In this document: in pieces, positions 1 to 13,181 of the stretch | Layout of the letters: every line of letters begins with the position of its first letter | Position numbering within the stretch: the stretch's first letter is position 1 | Notes under the pieces: model-generated | The model's database searches: none | What the model was told of the DNA's origin: nothing | Seen by the model: the letters and a program-made list of their open reading frames with translations, nothing else | Position numbers and translations under genes: made by a program | NCBI RefSeq assembly: GCF_009697225.1 | Contig: NZ_WIND01000004.1 | Location: 197,435-261,434, forward strand | Source: Halovulum marinum | GTDB lineage: Bacteria > Pseudomonadota > Alphaproteobacteria > Rhodobacterales > Rhodobacteraceae | DNA length: 64,000 nucleotides | Direction of reading: 5' to 3'

Positions 1-2
1 AG

Positions 3-647
<645 letters not shown>

Positions 648-651
648 CTGA

Positions 652-996
652 TTGCTTCGGAATGCTACAGTTGCAGGTCTGGCCACAGCATTTGGCTGCA
701 TACTGCCTACGAGCCTAATCGCGAAATGTGCTTCCGAAGAGGCCGTTGCCGCGGGCCCGATGATTGTTTGCACCGAGAACGAAGCGAAACGGATCGAACC
801 TCTAATGGACAATATGCACGATGCAGGATGGCTTATTGCCCGAGGTCGATGCCTTAGTGCAACCGAGCAGTTGGCTCAAAAGATAAGTGAATGCCGGAAA
901 GTATCGATCGAAGTCGCACGGGAAGAAGCCATTGCTTATGCAGCAAGTGTGACAATGGAGAAGATCTACCTCTACCGCTTGGCAAGGACAAACTGA
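652..996 (+). CDS. Orphan small protein inserted between sucC and sucD
   Basis: I do not recognise this 114-residue protein. It starts with TTG four bases after the sucC stop, with a purine-rich stretch (GAAGGGG) at the end of sucC as possible ribosome site, and its stop lies one base before the sucD start. The N-terminus (residues 1-27) looks like a signal peptide or single membrane segment; the rest is hydrophilic and mostly helical in character, with cysteines at 16, 26, 40, 67 and 82. Its base composition is near 50% GC and its codons often end in A or T, clearly unlike the very GC-rich sucC and sucD. The tight packing into the operon suggests cotranscription, and the sucD ribosome site (AAGGA, 984-988) lies inside this gene. 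Recent horizontal acquisition is inferred. Function unknown. Confidence 0.6.
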   Translation: MLRNATVAGLATAFGCILPTSLIAKCASEEAVAAGPMIVCTENEAKRIEPLMDNMHDAGWLIARGRCLSATEQLAQKISECRKVSIEVAREEAIAYAASVTMEKIYLYRLARTN

Positions 997-997
997 A

Positions 998-1879
998 ATG
1001 GCCGTACTCGTCGATGAAAATACCCGCGTGATCTGCCAGGGCCTGACCGGCTCGCAGGGCACGTTCCACTCCGAACAGGCGATCGCCTACGGCACCAGGA
1101 TGGTCGGCGGCGTGACGCCCGGAAAGGGCGGCAGCACCCACATCGGCCTGCCGGTGTTCGACACCGTGGCCGAGGCCCGCGCCGCGACGACGGCCGACGC
1201 CACCGCCATCTACGTGCCGCCCAGCTTCGCCGCCGACGCGATCCTCGAGGCCATCGACGCCGAGATGGAGCTGATCGTCTGCATCACCGAGGGCATCCCG
1301 GTGCTGGACATGATGAAGGTCAAGCGCGCGCTGGAAGGTTCGAACTCGACCCTGATCGGCCCGAACTGCCCCGGCGTCATCACCCCGGACGCCTGCAAGA
1401 TCGGCATCATGCCGGGCCACATCCACCGCCGCGGCAGCGTCGGCGTGGTCAGCCGCTCGGGCACCCTGACCTACGAGGCGGTGGCGCAGACCACCGCCGC
1501 CGGGCTGGGCCAGTCGACCTGCATCGGCATCGGCGGCGACCCGATCAAGGGCATGGAGCACATCGACGCGCTGGAGCTGCTGCTGGCCGATGACGAGACC
1601 CAGTCGATCATCATGATCGGCGAGATCGGCGGCGCCGCCGAGGAAGAGGCCGCGCAGTTCATCAGGGACGAGGCCAAGCGCGGCCGCGCCAAGCCGATCG
1701 CCGGGTTCATCGCCGGCCGCACCGCGCCTCCGGGGCGCCGCATGGGTCACGCCGGCGCCATCGTCGCCGGCGGCAAGGGCGGCGCCGAGGACAAGATCGA
1801 GGCGATGAAATCCGCCGGCTTCGTGGTCGCGGACAGCCCCGCGGGGCTGGGCGACGCGGTGCTGAAGGCCATCGGCTAG
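998..1879 (+). CDS. sucD: Succinyl-CoA synthetase alpha subunit
   Basis: This 293-residue protein has the expected length for the alpha subunit of succinate-CoA ligase. The N-terminal Rossmann-like CoA-binding domain holds [12 protein letters not shown], followed by the ligase domain with [21 protein letters not shown] and the GHAGAI loop whose histidine (about residue 251) is the phosphorylated catalytic residue of the family. It forms the heterodimer/tetramer with SucC in the TCA cycle. The start is supported by AAGGA nine bases upstream. Expression presumably depends on read-through from sucC across the intercalated orphan gene. Confidence 0.97.
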   Translation: MAVLVDENTRVICQGLTGSQGTFHSEQAIAYGTRMVGGVTPGKGGSTHIGLPVFDTVAEARAATTADATAIYVPPSFAADAILEAIDAEMELIVCITEGIPVLDMMKVKRALEGSNSTLIGPNCPGVITPDACKIGIMPGHIHRRGSVGVVSRSGTLTYEAVAQTTAAGLGQSTCIGIGGDPIKGMEHIDALELLLADDETQSIIMIGEIGGAAEEEAAQFIRDEAKRGRAKPIAGFIAGRTAPPGRRMGHAGAIVAGGKGGAEDKIEAMKSAGFVVADSPAGLGDAVLKAIG

Positions 1880-2275
1880 TCACATCAGGGAGGGGCCTGC
1901 GCCATGACGCTGGTCTCGGACACGCGCCGGTTCGCCGGTCTCGACACGATCAACGCCGCACCCGCGCCGCCGAAGCGCGGCCGCGGGCGCCGGTCGAACG
2001 TCCCGGACTGCTGCCGCACCGGCAGGGCCGCGCGCGCCGGACCGTTCCGGCGGACCCCGCCCGACGTTCCGGCAGCGCGGAACACCGGCCGGCACCCTGT
2101 GCCGCCGGCGGCGTGCTGCGCCTGTTCCCCAGACAGTGCGCGTGCCAAGGTAGGCGATGCCTGCCGGCGCGAGCCTTCGCGCACCGGCGATCGCTTCGAG
2201 GAAAGGGAGCCCGTCCATGCCACGGCCTGACACCCGCACCGGCGACAGCGGCGCCACGATACCAGGAGCCCCGAA
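1880..2275 (+). other. sucD-sucA intergenic region, no gene seen
   Basis: These 396 bases separate sucD from sucA. An open frame (1904-2230) exists but its translation is arginine/proline/alanine-rich with no family resemblance and is probably a GC-driven shadow. A small perfect hairpin lies at 2035-2052 (7-bp stem, CCGT loop) without a following T-run. The region probably carries the sucA promoter or an mRNA processing site, but I could not place a promoter with confidence. Confidence 0.5.
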
Positions 2276-5233
2276 ATGACCGACCAATCCCCGAACGAGG
2301 CGTTCCGTTCCTCGTCCTTCCTGCAGGGACACAACGCCGCCTATGTCGACCAGCTTTACGCCCGCTACGCGCAGGACCCGCACGCCGTCGACGAGAGCTG
2401 GCGCCAGTTCTTCGCCGCCCTGGCCGACGACGAGGGCGATGTCCGCCGCGAGGCCCGCGGCCCGTCCTGGGCGCGGACCGACTGGCCGCCCGCGCCGAAC
2501 GACGAGCTGACCGCCGCGCTGGACGGGCAGTGGGCCGAGGACCCGGTCGCGCACGCAAGCCGGAAGATCGGCGCCAGGGCCGCCGAGACCGGCGTCGAGG
2601 TCAGCGAGCAGCAGATCAAGCGCGCCGTGGTCGACAGCCTGCGGGCGCTGATGCTGATCCGCGCCTACCGCATCCGCGGCCACCTGGCGGCGGACCTGGA
2701 CCCGCTGAACCTGACCGAGCCGACCGAGCACCCCGAACTGGACCCGAAGACCTACGGGTTCTCGGACGCGGACATAGACCGGCCGATCTTCATCGACATG
2801 GTGCTGGGGCTGGAGATGGCGACGCTGCGCCAGATCCTCGAGATCCTCAAGCGCACCTACTGCGGCACCTTCGCGCTGCAGTACATGCACATCTCGGACC
2901 CCGAGCAGGCCGCCTGGCTGAAGGAACGCATCGAGGGCTACGGCAAGGAGATCGCCTTCACCCGCGAGGGCCGCAAGGCGATCCTGAACAAGCTGGTCGA
3001 GGCCGAGGGCTTCGAGAAGTTCCTGCACGTCAAGTACACCGGCACCAAGCGCTTCGGCCTGGACGGCGGCGAGGCGCTGATCCCGGCGATGGAGCAGATC
3101 ATCAAGCGCGGCGGCAGCCTGGGCGTGAAGGAGATCATCGTCGGCATGCCGCACCGGGGCCGGCTGAGCGTGCTGGCGAACGTGATGGGCAAGCCTTACA
3201 AGGCGATCTTCAACGAGTTCCAGGGCGGCAGCTTCAAGCCGGAGGAAGTCGAAGGCTCGGGCGACGTCAAGTACCACCTCGGCGCGTCCTCGGACCGGGA
3301 ATTCGACGGCAACGTCGTGCACCTGTCGCTGACCGCGAACCCCAGCCACCTCGAGGCGGTGAACCCGGTGGTGATCGGCAAGGCCCGCGCCAAGCAGGCG
3401 CAGCTGAACGACAGCGACCGCACCCAGGTCCTGCCGGTGCTGCTGCACGGCGACGCGGCCTTCGCCGGACAGGGCGTGGTGGCGGAGTGCTTCGGTCTGT
3501 CGGGGCTGAAGGGCCACCGGACGGGCGGCACGATCCACATCGTGGTGAACAACCAGATCGGCTTCACCACCGCGCCGCACAACTCGCGCTCCAGCCCGTA
3601 CCCGACCGACATCGCGCTGATGGTCGAGGCGCCGATCTTCCACGTCAACGGCGACGACCCCGAGGCCTGCGTGCATGCCGCCAAGGTCGCCACCGAGTAC
3701 CGGCAGAAGTTCGGCAAGGACGTCGTCATCGACATGTTCTGCTACCGCCGCTTCGGCCACAACGAGGGTGACGAGCCGATGTTCACCCAGCCGCTGATGT
3801 ACAAGGCGATCAAGACCCACAAGACCACGCTGCAGCTGTACACCGAGCGGCTGATCCGCGACGGGCTGATCCCCGAGGGCGAGATCGACGACATGAAGGC
3901 CGCCTTCCAGGCGCATCTGAACGAGGAATTCGAGACCGGCAAGGAATACAAGCCGAACAAGGCCGACTGGCTGGACGGCCGCTGGTCGCACCTCGACAAG
4001 CAGGGCGAGAAGTACCAGCGCGGCAAGACTGCGGTGAAGCTGTCCCGCCTGAAGGAGGTCGGCGCCGCGCTGACCCGCCTGCCCGAGGGGTTCAAGCCGC
4101 ACCGCACCGTCGAGCGGATGCTGAAATCCAAGCAGGAGATGATCGACAACGGCACCGGCATCGACTGGGCCACGGCCGAGGCGCTGGCCTTCGGCACCCT
4201 GCTGGCCGAGGGCTATCCGGTGCGGCTGTCGGGCCAGGATTCCACCCGCGGCACGTTCAGCCAGCGGCACTCGGGCATCATCGACCAGGAAACCGAGGAG
4301 CGCTACCTGCCGCTCAACCACATCAAGTCGGGGCAGGCCGCCTACGAGGCGGTCGACTCGATGCTGTCGGAATACGCCGTGCTGGGCTTCGAGTACGGCT
4401 ATTCGCTGGCCGAGCCGAACGCCCTGACCCTTTGGGAGGCGCAGTTCGGCGACTTCGTCAACGGCGCGCAGATCATGATCGACCAGTTCATCTCGTCGGG
4501 CGAGAAGAAGTGGCTGCGCATGTCCGGCCTGGTGATGCTGCTCCCGCACGGCTACGAGGGCCAGGGCCCGGAGCACAGCTCCGCCCGGCTGGAGCGGTTC
4601 CTGCAGCTTTGCGCCGAGGACAACTGGATCGTCGCCAACTGCACCACCCCGGCGAACTACTTCCACATCCTGCGCCGGCAGCTGCACCGCAGCTTCCGCA
4701 AGCCGCTGGTGCTGATGACGCCGAAATCGCTGCTGCGGCACAAGAAGGCGGTCTCGACGCTCGAGGAGATGTCCACCGGCTCCAGCTTCCACCGCTGCCT
4801 GTGGGACGATGCCCAGCAGGGCAATTCGGACACGGTGCTGGCGCCGGACGACAAGATCCGCCGGGTCGTGATCTGCTCGGGCAAGGTGTACTACGACCTG
4901 CTGGAGGCGCGCGACGAGCAGGGGCTGGAGGACGTGTACCTGCTGCGGCTGGAACAGTTCTACCCGTTCCCGGCGCAGAGCCTGGTGGGCGAGCTGAAGC
5001 GCTTTCCCGAGGCCGAGGTGGTCTGGTGCCAGGAAGAGCCCAAGAACCAGGGCGCCTGGACCTTCGTCGAGCCCAACGTCGAATGGGTGCTGGGCCGCAT
5101 CGGCTCGAAATGGAAACGCCCCGCCTACGCGGGCCGCGCCGCCGCGGCCTCGCCGGCGACGGGGCTGGCCAAACAGCACAAGGCACAGCAGGACGCGTTG
5201 GTGAACGACGCCCTGACAGGCAAGAAGGACTGA
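2276..5233 (+). CDS. sucA: 2-oxoglutarate dehydrogenase E1 component
   Basis: This 985-residue thiamine-diphosphate enzyme decarboxylates 2-oxoglutarate and transfers the succinyl group to the lipoyl arm of SucB. The N-terminus ([18 protein letters not shown]) is the E2/E3-binding extension of the family; the TPP domain includes [14 protein letters not shown] near residue 290 and [11 protein letters not shown] near residue 390; the transketolase-like pyrimidine domain carries [13 protein letters not shown] and the C-terminal domain ends with the conserved EEPKNQGAW stretch. It is somewhat longer than the E. coli enzyme (about 930), as is common in alphaproteobacteria. AGGAG eight bases upstream supports the ATG. 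Only four bases separate it from sucB, so the two are cotranscribed. Confidence 0.98.
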   Translation: MTDQSPNEAFRSSSFLQGHNAAYVDQLYARYAQDPHAVDESWRQFFAALADDEGDVRREARGPSWARTDWPPAPNDELTAALDGQWAEDPVAHASRKIGARAAETGVEVSEQQIKRAVVDSLRALMLIRAYRIRGHLAADLDPLNLTEPTEHPELDPKTYGFSDADIDRPIFIDMVLGLEMATLRQILEILKRTYCGTFALQYMHISDPEQAAWLKERIEGYGKEIAFTREGRKAILNKLVEAEGFEKFLHVKYTGTKRFGLDGGEALIPAMEQIIKRGGSLGVKEIIVGMPHRGRLSVLANVMGKPYKAIFNEFQGGSFKPEEVEGSGDVKYHLGASSDREFDGNVVHLSLTANPSHLEAVNPVVIGKARAKQAQLNDSDRTQVLPVLLHGDAAFAGQGVVAECFGLSGLKGHRTGGTIHIVVNNQIGFTTAPHNSRSSPYPTDIALMVEAPIFHVNGDDPEACVHAAKVATEYRQKFGKDVVIDMFCYRRFGHNEGDEPMFTQPLMYKAIKTHKTTLQLYTERLIRDGLIPEGEIDDMKAAFQAHLNEEFETGKEYKPNKADWLDGRWSHLDKQGEKYQRGKTAVKLSRLKEVGAALTRLPEGFKPHRTVERMLKSKQEMIDNGTGIDWATAEALAFGTLLAEGYPVRLSGQDSTRGTFSQRHSGIIDQETEERYLPLNHIKSGQAAYEAVDSMLSEYAVLGFEYGYSLAEPNALTLWEAQFGDFVNGAQIMIDQFISSGEKKWLRMSGLVMLLPHGYEGQGPEHSSARLERFLQLCAEDNWIVANCTTPANYFHILRRQLHRSFRKPLVLMTPKSLLRHKKAVSTLEEMSTGSSFHRCLWDDAQQGNSDTVLAPDDKIRRVVICSGKVYYDLLEARDEQGLEDVYLLRLEQFYPFPAQSLVGELKRFPEAEVVWCQEEPKNQGAWTFVEPNVEWVLGRIGSKWKRPAYAGRAAAASPATGLAKQHKAQQDALVNDALTGKKD

Positions 5234-5237
5234 ACTG

Positions 5238-6809
<1,572 letters not shown>

Positions 6810-6837
6810 GCGCCCGTGGTGGTGAACGGAGCTGGCC

Positions 6838-7089
6838 GTGGATAAACCTGCGCTGTCCGGACGCGCGACCCGTCTTCCAGAGGGCATGATGGTGGAGACC
6901 GCGAAGCTGCACGGCTCCACCGGCCTTGCCGTCACGGTGCGGAACGGTTCGGTCCTTTATGCGGTTGCGGTCGATGATGAACTCGATGTCTCGATCATTG
7001 ATCGTCCGCACTGCGCGGAGGAGTGGCGCGCCCGTGCAGACGATCCGCACGCGCCACCGGCACAGAAACCGCCACAGACACGCAGATGA
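6838..7089 (+). CDS. Doubtful small hypothetical protein upstream of MAPEG gene
   Basis: This 83-residue frame starts with GTG after a fair ribosome site (CGGAG, about eight bases upstream). Its stop overlaps the next start as ATGA, a hallmark of translational coupling. Against it: the product matches no family I know, its C-terminus is a low-complexity Pro/Arg/Gln tail, and third codon positions are less GC-rich than in neighbouring genes. It could be a real hypothetical or only the leader of the MAPEG gene. Confidence 0.3.
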   Translation: MDKPALSGRATRLPEGMMVETAKLHGSTGLAVTVRNGSVLYAVAVDDELDVSIIDRPHCAEEWRARADDPHAPPAQKPPQTRR

Positions 7090-7481
7090 CCACCGAACTG
7101 ACCGTCCTGACCCTCGCCGCGCTTTGGCAGGTGGTGCAATACGCGCTGATGTCCGTTCCCGCGAACCTGGAACTGGGCACGGCCCGCACCTTCGGGCCGC
7201 GGGACGACGACCTTGCCGGGCTTCTGTCTCCGACCACGGCGCGGCTGCACCGTGCGTTGGGCAATCACTTCGAGGGGCTGATCCTGTTCACCATCGCGGT
7301 GCTGGTGATCGCGCTGAGCGACGGCAGCACGCCGCTGACCCGCATCTGCGCCTGGGTCTATCTTGCGGCGCGGATCGCCTATGTGCCGGCCTATGCCTTC
7401 GGCCTGTCGCCGTGGCGGTCGCTGGTCTGGCTCGCCGGGTTCGGCGCCACGGTCCTGATGTTGCTGGCGTCGCTGTTTTGA
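7086..7481 (+). CDS. MAPEG family membrane protein
   Basis: This 131-residue protein has about four hydrophobic segments, at roughly residues 3-22, 58-76, 82-102 and 108-130, typical of the MAPEG superfamily (membrane-associated proteins in eicosanoid and glutathione metabolism). The conserved polar region between helices 1 and 2 holds NLELGTARTFGPRDD and the histidine-rich HRALGNHFEGL. Bacterial members are often glutathione-dependent or of unknown function; the substrate cannot be told from sequence. The ATG overlaps the stop of the doubtful upstream frame. The gene sits inside the sucAB-lpd cluster without an obvious metabolic link. Confidence 0.85.
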   Translation: MTTELTVLTLAALWQVVQYALMSVPANLELGTARTFGPRDDDLAGLLSPTTARLHRALGNHFEGLILFTIAVLVIALSDGSTPLTRICAWVYLAARIAYVPAYAFGLSPWRSLVWLAGFGATVLMLLASLF

Positions 7482-7492
7482 GCGTCCGGCCC

Positions 7493-7675
7493 TCAGTCCA
7501 TATCCCCGGCCAGCGCGTAGACCGGATCGGCTGCGGTCGCTGCCGGCGCAACGGCATCCTGCGGCGCCTCGATGAACGCGACCGCTTCGTGCAGGTGGAG
7601 GACGAACTTGCCGCCCACCACGATCAGGCAGAGCGTCAGCAGCTTTGTCGCGGTGTCCCGGTTCACGAAGGTCAT
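7493..7675 (-). CDS. Small single-pass membrane protein
   Basis: This 60-residue protein is encoded opposite to the flanking sucB and lpd genes. The ATG at 7675 has a clear ribosome site on the minus strand (AAGGGAG about eight bases upstream), which argues that it is real. Residues about 10-28 (KLLTLCLIVVGGKFVLHLH) form one membrane helix, followed by a short Ala/Pro/Asp-rich tail. No family recognised. A longer in-frame extension upstream is Arg-rich and unlikely. Confidence 0.6.
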   Translation of the reverse strand: MTFVNRDTATKLLTLCLIVVGGKFVLHLHEAVAFIEAPQDAVAPAATAADPVYALAGDMD

Positions 7676-7818
7676 GTGATGTGCTCCCTTGCCGTCGGCC
7701 CCTCTATGTCCGCAAACGGTGCCCGCTTGATGTAGACAAGATGGCAATTCCGCGGTGAGTTGCCTGGAATTCTGACGACGGAACGCAATTCCGGCCTGCG
7801 CCGGTGAAAGGAGACAGG

Positions 7819-9207
<1,389 letters not shown>

Positions 9208-9251
9208 CCCGCGGCACAGGGGGCGTGCGCGCCGCGCCCCCGGCCGCCGCC

Positions 9252-9920
9252 TCAGCTCAGCAGCATCCGCAGGCCGCCGGTGACGTCGGCCCGCACCGCC
9301 ACCCGCAGCCCCGGCTCATCGCCGGCGCGCAGCGCCGCGATGATCTTGCCGTGGCTCTCGGTCACGACGTCGCGCCGCTTCTCGGAGTACAGCGCCCGCA
9401 TCGACGGGCCCAGCTGCAGCCAGACCGACTCGGCCAGCGCCAGCATCGCCGGGGCCTGCGCGCGCAGGTACAGCACCCGGTGGAATTCCAGGTTCAGCCG
9501 CACATAGTTGACCGCATCGCCCGAGGCCAGCACGTCGTGGATCTGCCGGTTCAGATCCTCCATCCGGTCGATCATCGCCGCGTGCGCCCGCGGCAGCGCG
9601 CGCGAGGACAGTTCCGGCTCCAGCAGGGCGCGCAACGCGGCCAGTTCCTCGATCCGCTCGTTCGACAACACCGGCGTCGTGATCCGCCCGGTGCTCGACA
9701 GCGTCAGAGCGCCTTCCGCGGCCAGCCGCCGGATCGCCTCGCGCGCCGGGGTCATGCTGACGCCGAACTCGGCGGCGACGCCGCGCAGCGTCATCGCCTC
9801 GCCGGGCAGCACTTCTCCGTGAAGCACGCGCGAGCGCAACCTGCGGTAAATCAGGTCGTGATTGGTGGAACCTTTATCCCGTTGACCACGTTCTGACTGA
9901 AACGGCCCTGAAGTGTGCAT
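9252..9920 (-). CDS. GntR-family transcriptional regulator (FCD type)
   Basis: This 222-residue regulator has an N-terminal winged helix (about residues 20-85, with the FadR-like stretch GVSMTPAREAIRRLAAEG) and a C-terminal all-helical FCD ligand domain with the metal/acid-binding histidines in NLEFHRVLY and TESHGKI. Members sense organic acids or sugar acids; the ligand is unknown here. The ATG at 9920 gives the usual length, but an in-frame TTG at 9956 is possible. It is divergent from the SH3 protein gene and convergent with lpd, so its own target is not evident. Confidence 0.88.
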   Translation of the reverse strand: MHTSGPFQSERGQRDKGSTNHDLIYRRLRSRVLHGEVLPGEAMTLRGVAAEFGVSMTPAREAIRRLAAEGALTLSSTGRITTPVLSNERIEELAALRALLEPELSSRALPRAHAAMIDRMEDLNRQIHDVLASGDAVNYVRLNLEFHRVLYLRAQAPAMLALAESVWLQLGPSMRALYSEKRRDVVTESHGKIIAALRAGDEPGLRVAVRADVTGGLRMLLS

Positions 9921-10013
9921 ATTCGTAACGCTAGTCACCCTAGGGATGCCGTACAAGAATCGATGAGGATCGGGCCGCTATCTGGTACTGTCAATACGGG
10001 GTGGGGAAAGACA

Positions 10014-10583
10014 ATGGCGGACTTTTATTCCGACATCATCAACTGGACGACGGCAAGCGTCGTCGGCGGTGCCGTGCTGCTTGCCGGTGCCGAATTCGAT
10101 GCGCCGGGAGCGTCGGACGAACCGGTTCTGCTGGCGGCCGCTGCCGACAGCGCGGCCGAGAGCATCATGCGCGAGACGATGGCGCAGGAGCGCGCGCTGA
10201 GCGTGACTGCCACGCCCGCATTCGCCGAGGTCCCGGCCGAGACCGCCGACGCCGCGCCGCGCGCGTCCCGGTTGCCGCAGATCAAGCCGGCCAAGCTCGA
10301 GAAGGTGGTGTTCACCAATGTCGGCGATTCCTCGGGCATGTCCCCGATCCAGCCCGAACCTCAGGACCTGCTGGAGAAGGGCCGCGTGACCGCCCAGGCG
10401 GTGAACCTGCGCGCCGGGCCCGGCACCCGCTTCGCGGTCGTCGGCCGCGGCAACAGCGGCCAGGAACTGCTCGTCACCGGCGAGACCGATGGCGTCTGGG
10501 TGCAGATCCTGACGCCCGATGGCGACGAAGGCTGGGTCCACGGCCGCTATTTCCGCACCCCCGAGCAACTGGCGGCGAACTGA
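10014..10583 (+). CDS. SH3-domain protein, probably membrane-anchored
   Basis: This 189-residue protein has a hydrophobic N-terminal stretch (about residues 9-25) that may anchor or export it, a disordered Ala/Pro/Glu-rich middle, and a bacterial SH3 domain at about residues 123-182 with NLRAGPGTRFAVVGRG and GWVHGRYF. Such domains bind peptidoglycan or protein partners at the cell envelope. GGGGAAAG precedes the ATG. It is divergent from the GntR gene and convergent with the metalloprotease gene. Confidence 0.8.
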   Translation: MADFYSDIINWTTASVVGGAVLLAGAEFDAPGASDEPVLLAAAADSAAESIMRETMAQERALSVTATPAFAEVPAETADAAPRASRLPQIKPAKLEKVVFTNVGDSSGMSPIQPEPQDLLEKGRVTAQAVNLRAGPGTRFAVVGRGNSGQELLVTGETDGVWVQILTPDGDEGWVHGRYFRTPEQLAAN

Positions 10584-10613
10584 ACCGCCCGCGCGCGCGG
10601 CCTCGGAGCGGCC

Positions 10614-11333
10614 TCAGAACCGATAGCGATGCAGCTGCGCGCCATGCGTGCGCAGCCAGTCGCGCGGGCCGGCGTACTGCGGCATCAGCCCCTCCAGCAC
10701 CCGCCAGTAGGCCGGGGAATGGTTCATCTCGGCCAGATGCGCCACCTCGTGCGCCGCGACATAATCCAGCACCTCCGACGGGGCCAGCACCAGCCGCCAG
10801 GACAGCATGATGTTGCCCTGCGCGGTACACGATCCCCAGCGCGAGCGGGTATCGCGCAGCGTCAGCCCGGCATAGCGGCGCCCCAGCGCCGCGCTGTGGC
10901 GGTCCAGCGCCTCCAGCGCCCGCGCCCGGGCCTGCTCCTTCAGCCACGCCTGCAGGGCGCCGCGGAAGCGCGCCTCCGCGCCCGGAACGAACAGTTCGTC
11001 GCCGCGCCGCACCACGCGCCGCCCCTGCCCCGCGCGCAGCACGAGGCGCTCGTCGCCGACGTCCAGCGGCAGGCCCGGGGCCGGCATCTGCGCTTGCGGC
11101 AGCACCGCCAGCCGCTTGGCGATCCAGTCCCGGTGGGCGTCGAGAAAGCCGCGCACGTCCGCACCGGTGGCGTGGCGCGGGGCGGTCAGGGTCAGCGCGC
11201 CGTCGTTGGCGGACAGACGCAACGTCAGCCGCCGCGCACGGGCATGCTGGCGCACCGCGACCCGCACCGGCGGGTCGTCCAGCCGCAGCTCGGCCGGCGG
11301 CGGGTCGGCGCGGGCGCGCAGCCGCGCGATCAC
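10614..11333 (-). CDS. YgjP-like M48-type metallopeptidase (DUF45)
   Basis: This 239-residue protein belongs to the YgjP/DUF45 family related to SprT and M48 peptidases. The signature is the strand SRWGSCTAQGNIMLSWRLV followed by the zinc-binding helix HEVAHLAEMNHSPAYW, with the HExxH-like HEVAH and a third ligand His downstream. The physiological substrate of the family is not well established. The GTG start overlaps the phaZ stop as GTGA, so it is translated after phaZ in the same transcript. Confidence 0.88.
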   Translation of the reverse strand: MIARLRARADPPPAELRLDDPPVRVAVRQHARARRLTLRLSANDGALTLTAPRHATGADVRGFLDAHRDWIAKRLAVLPQAQMPAPGLPLDVGDERLVLRAGQGRRVVRRGDELFVPGAEARFRGALQAWLKEQARARALEALDRHSAALGRRYAGLTLRDTRSRWGSCTAQGNIMLSWRLVLAPSEVLDYVAAHEVAHLAEMNHSPAYWRVLEGLMPQYAGPRDWLRTHGAQLHRYRF

Positions 11334-12631
11334 GCGGCGGGGAACCGCGCGACCTTGTCGTCGCGCGCGCTCTCGTCGGCCGCGCTCTCGTCGGCGTAGT
11401 TCGCGCGGATGAAGTCGCGGATGCGGGGCTGGATCTCGCCGCGCCAGCGCGATCCGTTGAACACGCCGTAATGGCCGACCCTGGCCTGCACATGGTGCGC
11501 GCGCAGCGTCTCGGGCAACCCGGTCAGCAGGCGATGCGCCGCCTCGGTCTGGCCCAGTCCGGTGATGTCGTCGCGCTCGCCCTCGACGGTGAGCACGGCG
11601 ATGTCGGTGATCACGCCCGGATCGATGCGCTGGCCGCGGTGCTCGTAGCGGCCGGTGGCCAGCTGGCGCTTCTGGAACACCCGCTCGATCGTCTGCAGGT
11701 AGAACTCGGCGGCCAGGTCCATCACCGCCATGTATTCGTCATAGAACCGCCGGTGCGCGGCGGCGCCGTCGCCGTCGCCCTTCACCAGGTTGTTGAAGTG
11801 CTGCACATGCGCGTCGGTATGCCGGTCCAGGTTCATCGCCATGAAGCCGGTCAGCTGCAGGAAGCCGGGGTACACCCGCCGCAGGAAGCCCTTGTTCGGC
11901 CACGGCACCTGGGTGACGACATTGCGCTCGAACCAGCCCAGCGGATGCTGCGTCGCCAGCTCGTTCGGTTTCTTCGGGTTGCAGGCGGTGTCGATCGGCG
12001 AGCCCATCAGCGTCAGCGACGACGGCCGCGCCGGATCCTCGTCCATCGCCATCAGGGTGGCGGCGACCAGCGCCGGCACCCCGGGCTGGCAGACGCCCAT
12101 CACCGCCGGGCGGGTGCCGTCCTCGCCCAGGAACTGGCAGAACTCGATCAGGTACTCGGTGAAATCCTCGAGATCGAACCGCCCCTCGCTGACCGGCACG
12201 TCGCGCGCGTCGGTCCAGTCGGTGACGTAGACCTCGTGCTCGGCGACCATCGACTGCACGGTGCCGCGCAGCAGCGTCGCGTAGTGCCCGGACATCGGCG
12301 CGATGATCAGCACCCTGGGATCGTTGCGCCGCGCGACATGCGCCCCCTCGCGGCGGAACCGCAGCAGGTTGCAGAACGGCATCTCGTAGACGACCTCGGG
12401 CTCGACCTCGGTCTCGATGCCGTCGATCGTCACCGGCCTCAGATCCCATTCCGGCTTGCCGTAGCGGCGGGTGGCCGAGATGAACATCTCGCACATCGCG
12501 GCGGTGGTCCGGGCCGGCTGGCTGTCAGCCATCGGGTTCAGCGGGCTGATCAACATGTCGCGGGTCATGCGCGCGGCGTTGCGCATCGGCGAGATCGCGG
12601 CATGGGTCATCTCGTAGGCGTGATAGAGCAT
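11330..12631 (-). CDS. phaZ: Intracellular polyhydroxyalkanoate depolymerase
   Basis: This 433-residue alpha/beta-hydrolase mobilises stored polyhydroxybutyrate. It resembles the Ralstonia PhaZ1 type, which uses a cysteine nucleophile: here Cys181 in GVCQPGVPAL, with the acid Asp in GERDDI (about 354) and the His in VGHYGVF (about 386), matching the spacing of the family. The ATG at 12631 has GAGGTCAGG upstream; an ATG four codons earlier is also in frame. The promoter region contains an inverted repeat with TGCA motifs at 12666-12689, a candidate PhaR site. Confidence 0.94.
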   Translation of the reverse strand: MLYHAYEMTHAAISPMRNAARMTRDMLISPLNPMADSQPARTTAAMCEMFISATRRYGKPEWDLRPVTIDGIETEVEPEVVYEMPFCNLLRFRREGAHVARRNDPRVLIIAPMSGHYATLLRGTVQSMVAEHEVYVTDWTDARDVPVSEGRFDLEDFTEYLIEFCQFLGEDGTRPAVMGVCQPGVPALVAATLMAMDEDPARPSSLTLMGSPIDTACNPKKPNELATQHPLGWFERNVVTQVPWPNKGFLRRVYPGFLQLTGFMAMNLDRHTDAHVQHFNNLVKGDGDGAAAHRRFYDEYMAVMDLAAEFYLQTIERVFQKRQLATGRYEHRGQRIDPGVITDIAVLTVEGERDDITGLGQTEAAHRLLTGLPETLRAHHVQARVGHYGVFNGSRWRGEIQPRIRDFIRANYADESAADESARDDKVARFPAA

Positions 12632-12665
12632 ACCTGACCTCACATGCTTTGCTTATAGTACATCT

Positions 12666-12689
12666 TGCAAAACTAGGGTCGGTTTTGCA
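12666..12689. promoter_or_regulatory. Inverted repeat in the phaZ promoter, candidate PhaR operator
   Basis: Perfect 8-bp inverted repeat TGCAAAAC / GTTTTGCA with 8-bp spacer, 35-58 bases upstream of the phaZ start, followed directly by CTGCA. PhaR of Paracoccus is known to bind TGC-rich sites near pha genes; assigning PhaR here is inference, since no phaR gene is in the window. Confidence 0.5.
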
Positions 12690-12803
12690 CTGCATCAAGC
12701 CATTTCGCACATGCGTGAATAATCTGTCGGCTTCCGTGTTTGACAAGCCGCGCATGCTGTGGCAGAGGGCGTGCCTTGCCTGACACAGATGCGAGAAGTC
12801 CTG

Positions 12804-13142
12804 ATGCCGAAGGATGAATGGGGCGTAAAACGGGTCTGCCCGTCCTGCGCGACTCGATTCTACGACCTGCAGCGCGATCCGCTGACCTGCCCGAGTTGTG
12901 GCGCGGTGTTCTCCCTGGAGAGCCTGCTGTCCAAGAAGGGTGGTGCCACGATCCGTCCCGAGAAGAAGGCGCCCGAGCCGGTCGCGGCCAGCAGCGAAAC
13001 CGAGTCGGACGACGCGGTGGTGCTGGACGACAACGACGATTCGGATGTCGATATCGACAGCGATCTGCTGGACGATGACGACGACGATTCCGTCGATCTG
13101 GAGGACATCGCCGACGTTTCGAAGGACGACGACGAAAACTGA
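12804..13142 (+). CDS. TIGR02300 family zinc-ribbon protein
   Basis: This 112-residue protein has an N-terminal zinc ribbon with paired CxxC knuckles (Cys12/Cys15 and Cys29/Cys32) around the family signature RFYDLQRDPLTCPSCG, then an acidic tail rich in Asp and Ser. It is a conserved alphaproteobacterial family of unknown function. The start MPKDEWGVKRVCP fits family members; upstream in-frame starts are possible. A consensus -35 hexamer TTGACA is at 12740-12745 but I see no convincing -10. It is divergent from phaZ and precedes tRNA-Ala. Confidence 0.87.
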   Translation: MPKDEWGVKRVCPSCATRFYDLQRDPLTCPSCGAVFSLESLLSKKGGATIRPEKKAPEPVAASSETESDDAVVLDDNDDSDVDIDSDLLDDDDDDSVDLEDIADVSKDDDEN

Positions 13143-13181
13143 AGGCGGGCGGGGGCGATCGGCGCCGGGCGCATTTTTGGC

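Noticed and set aside
1904..2230. 108-residue frame between sucD and sucA
   Set aside because: Low-complexity Arg/Pro/Ala sequence, no ribosome site of note, no family resemblance.
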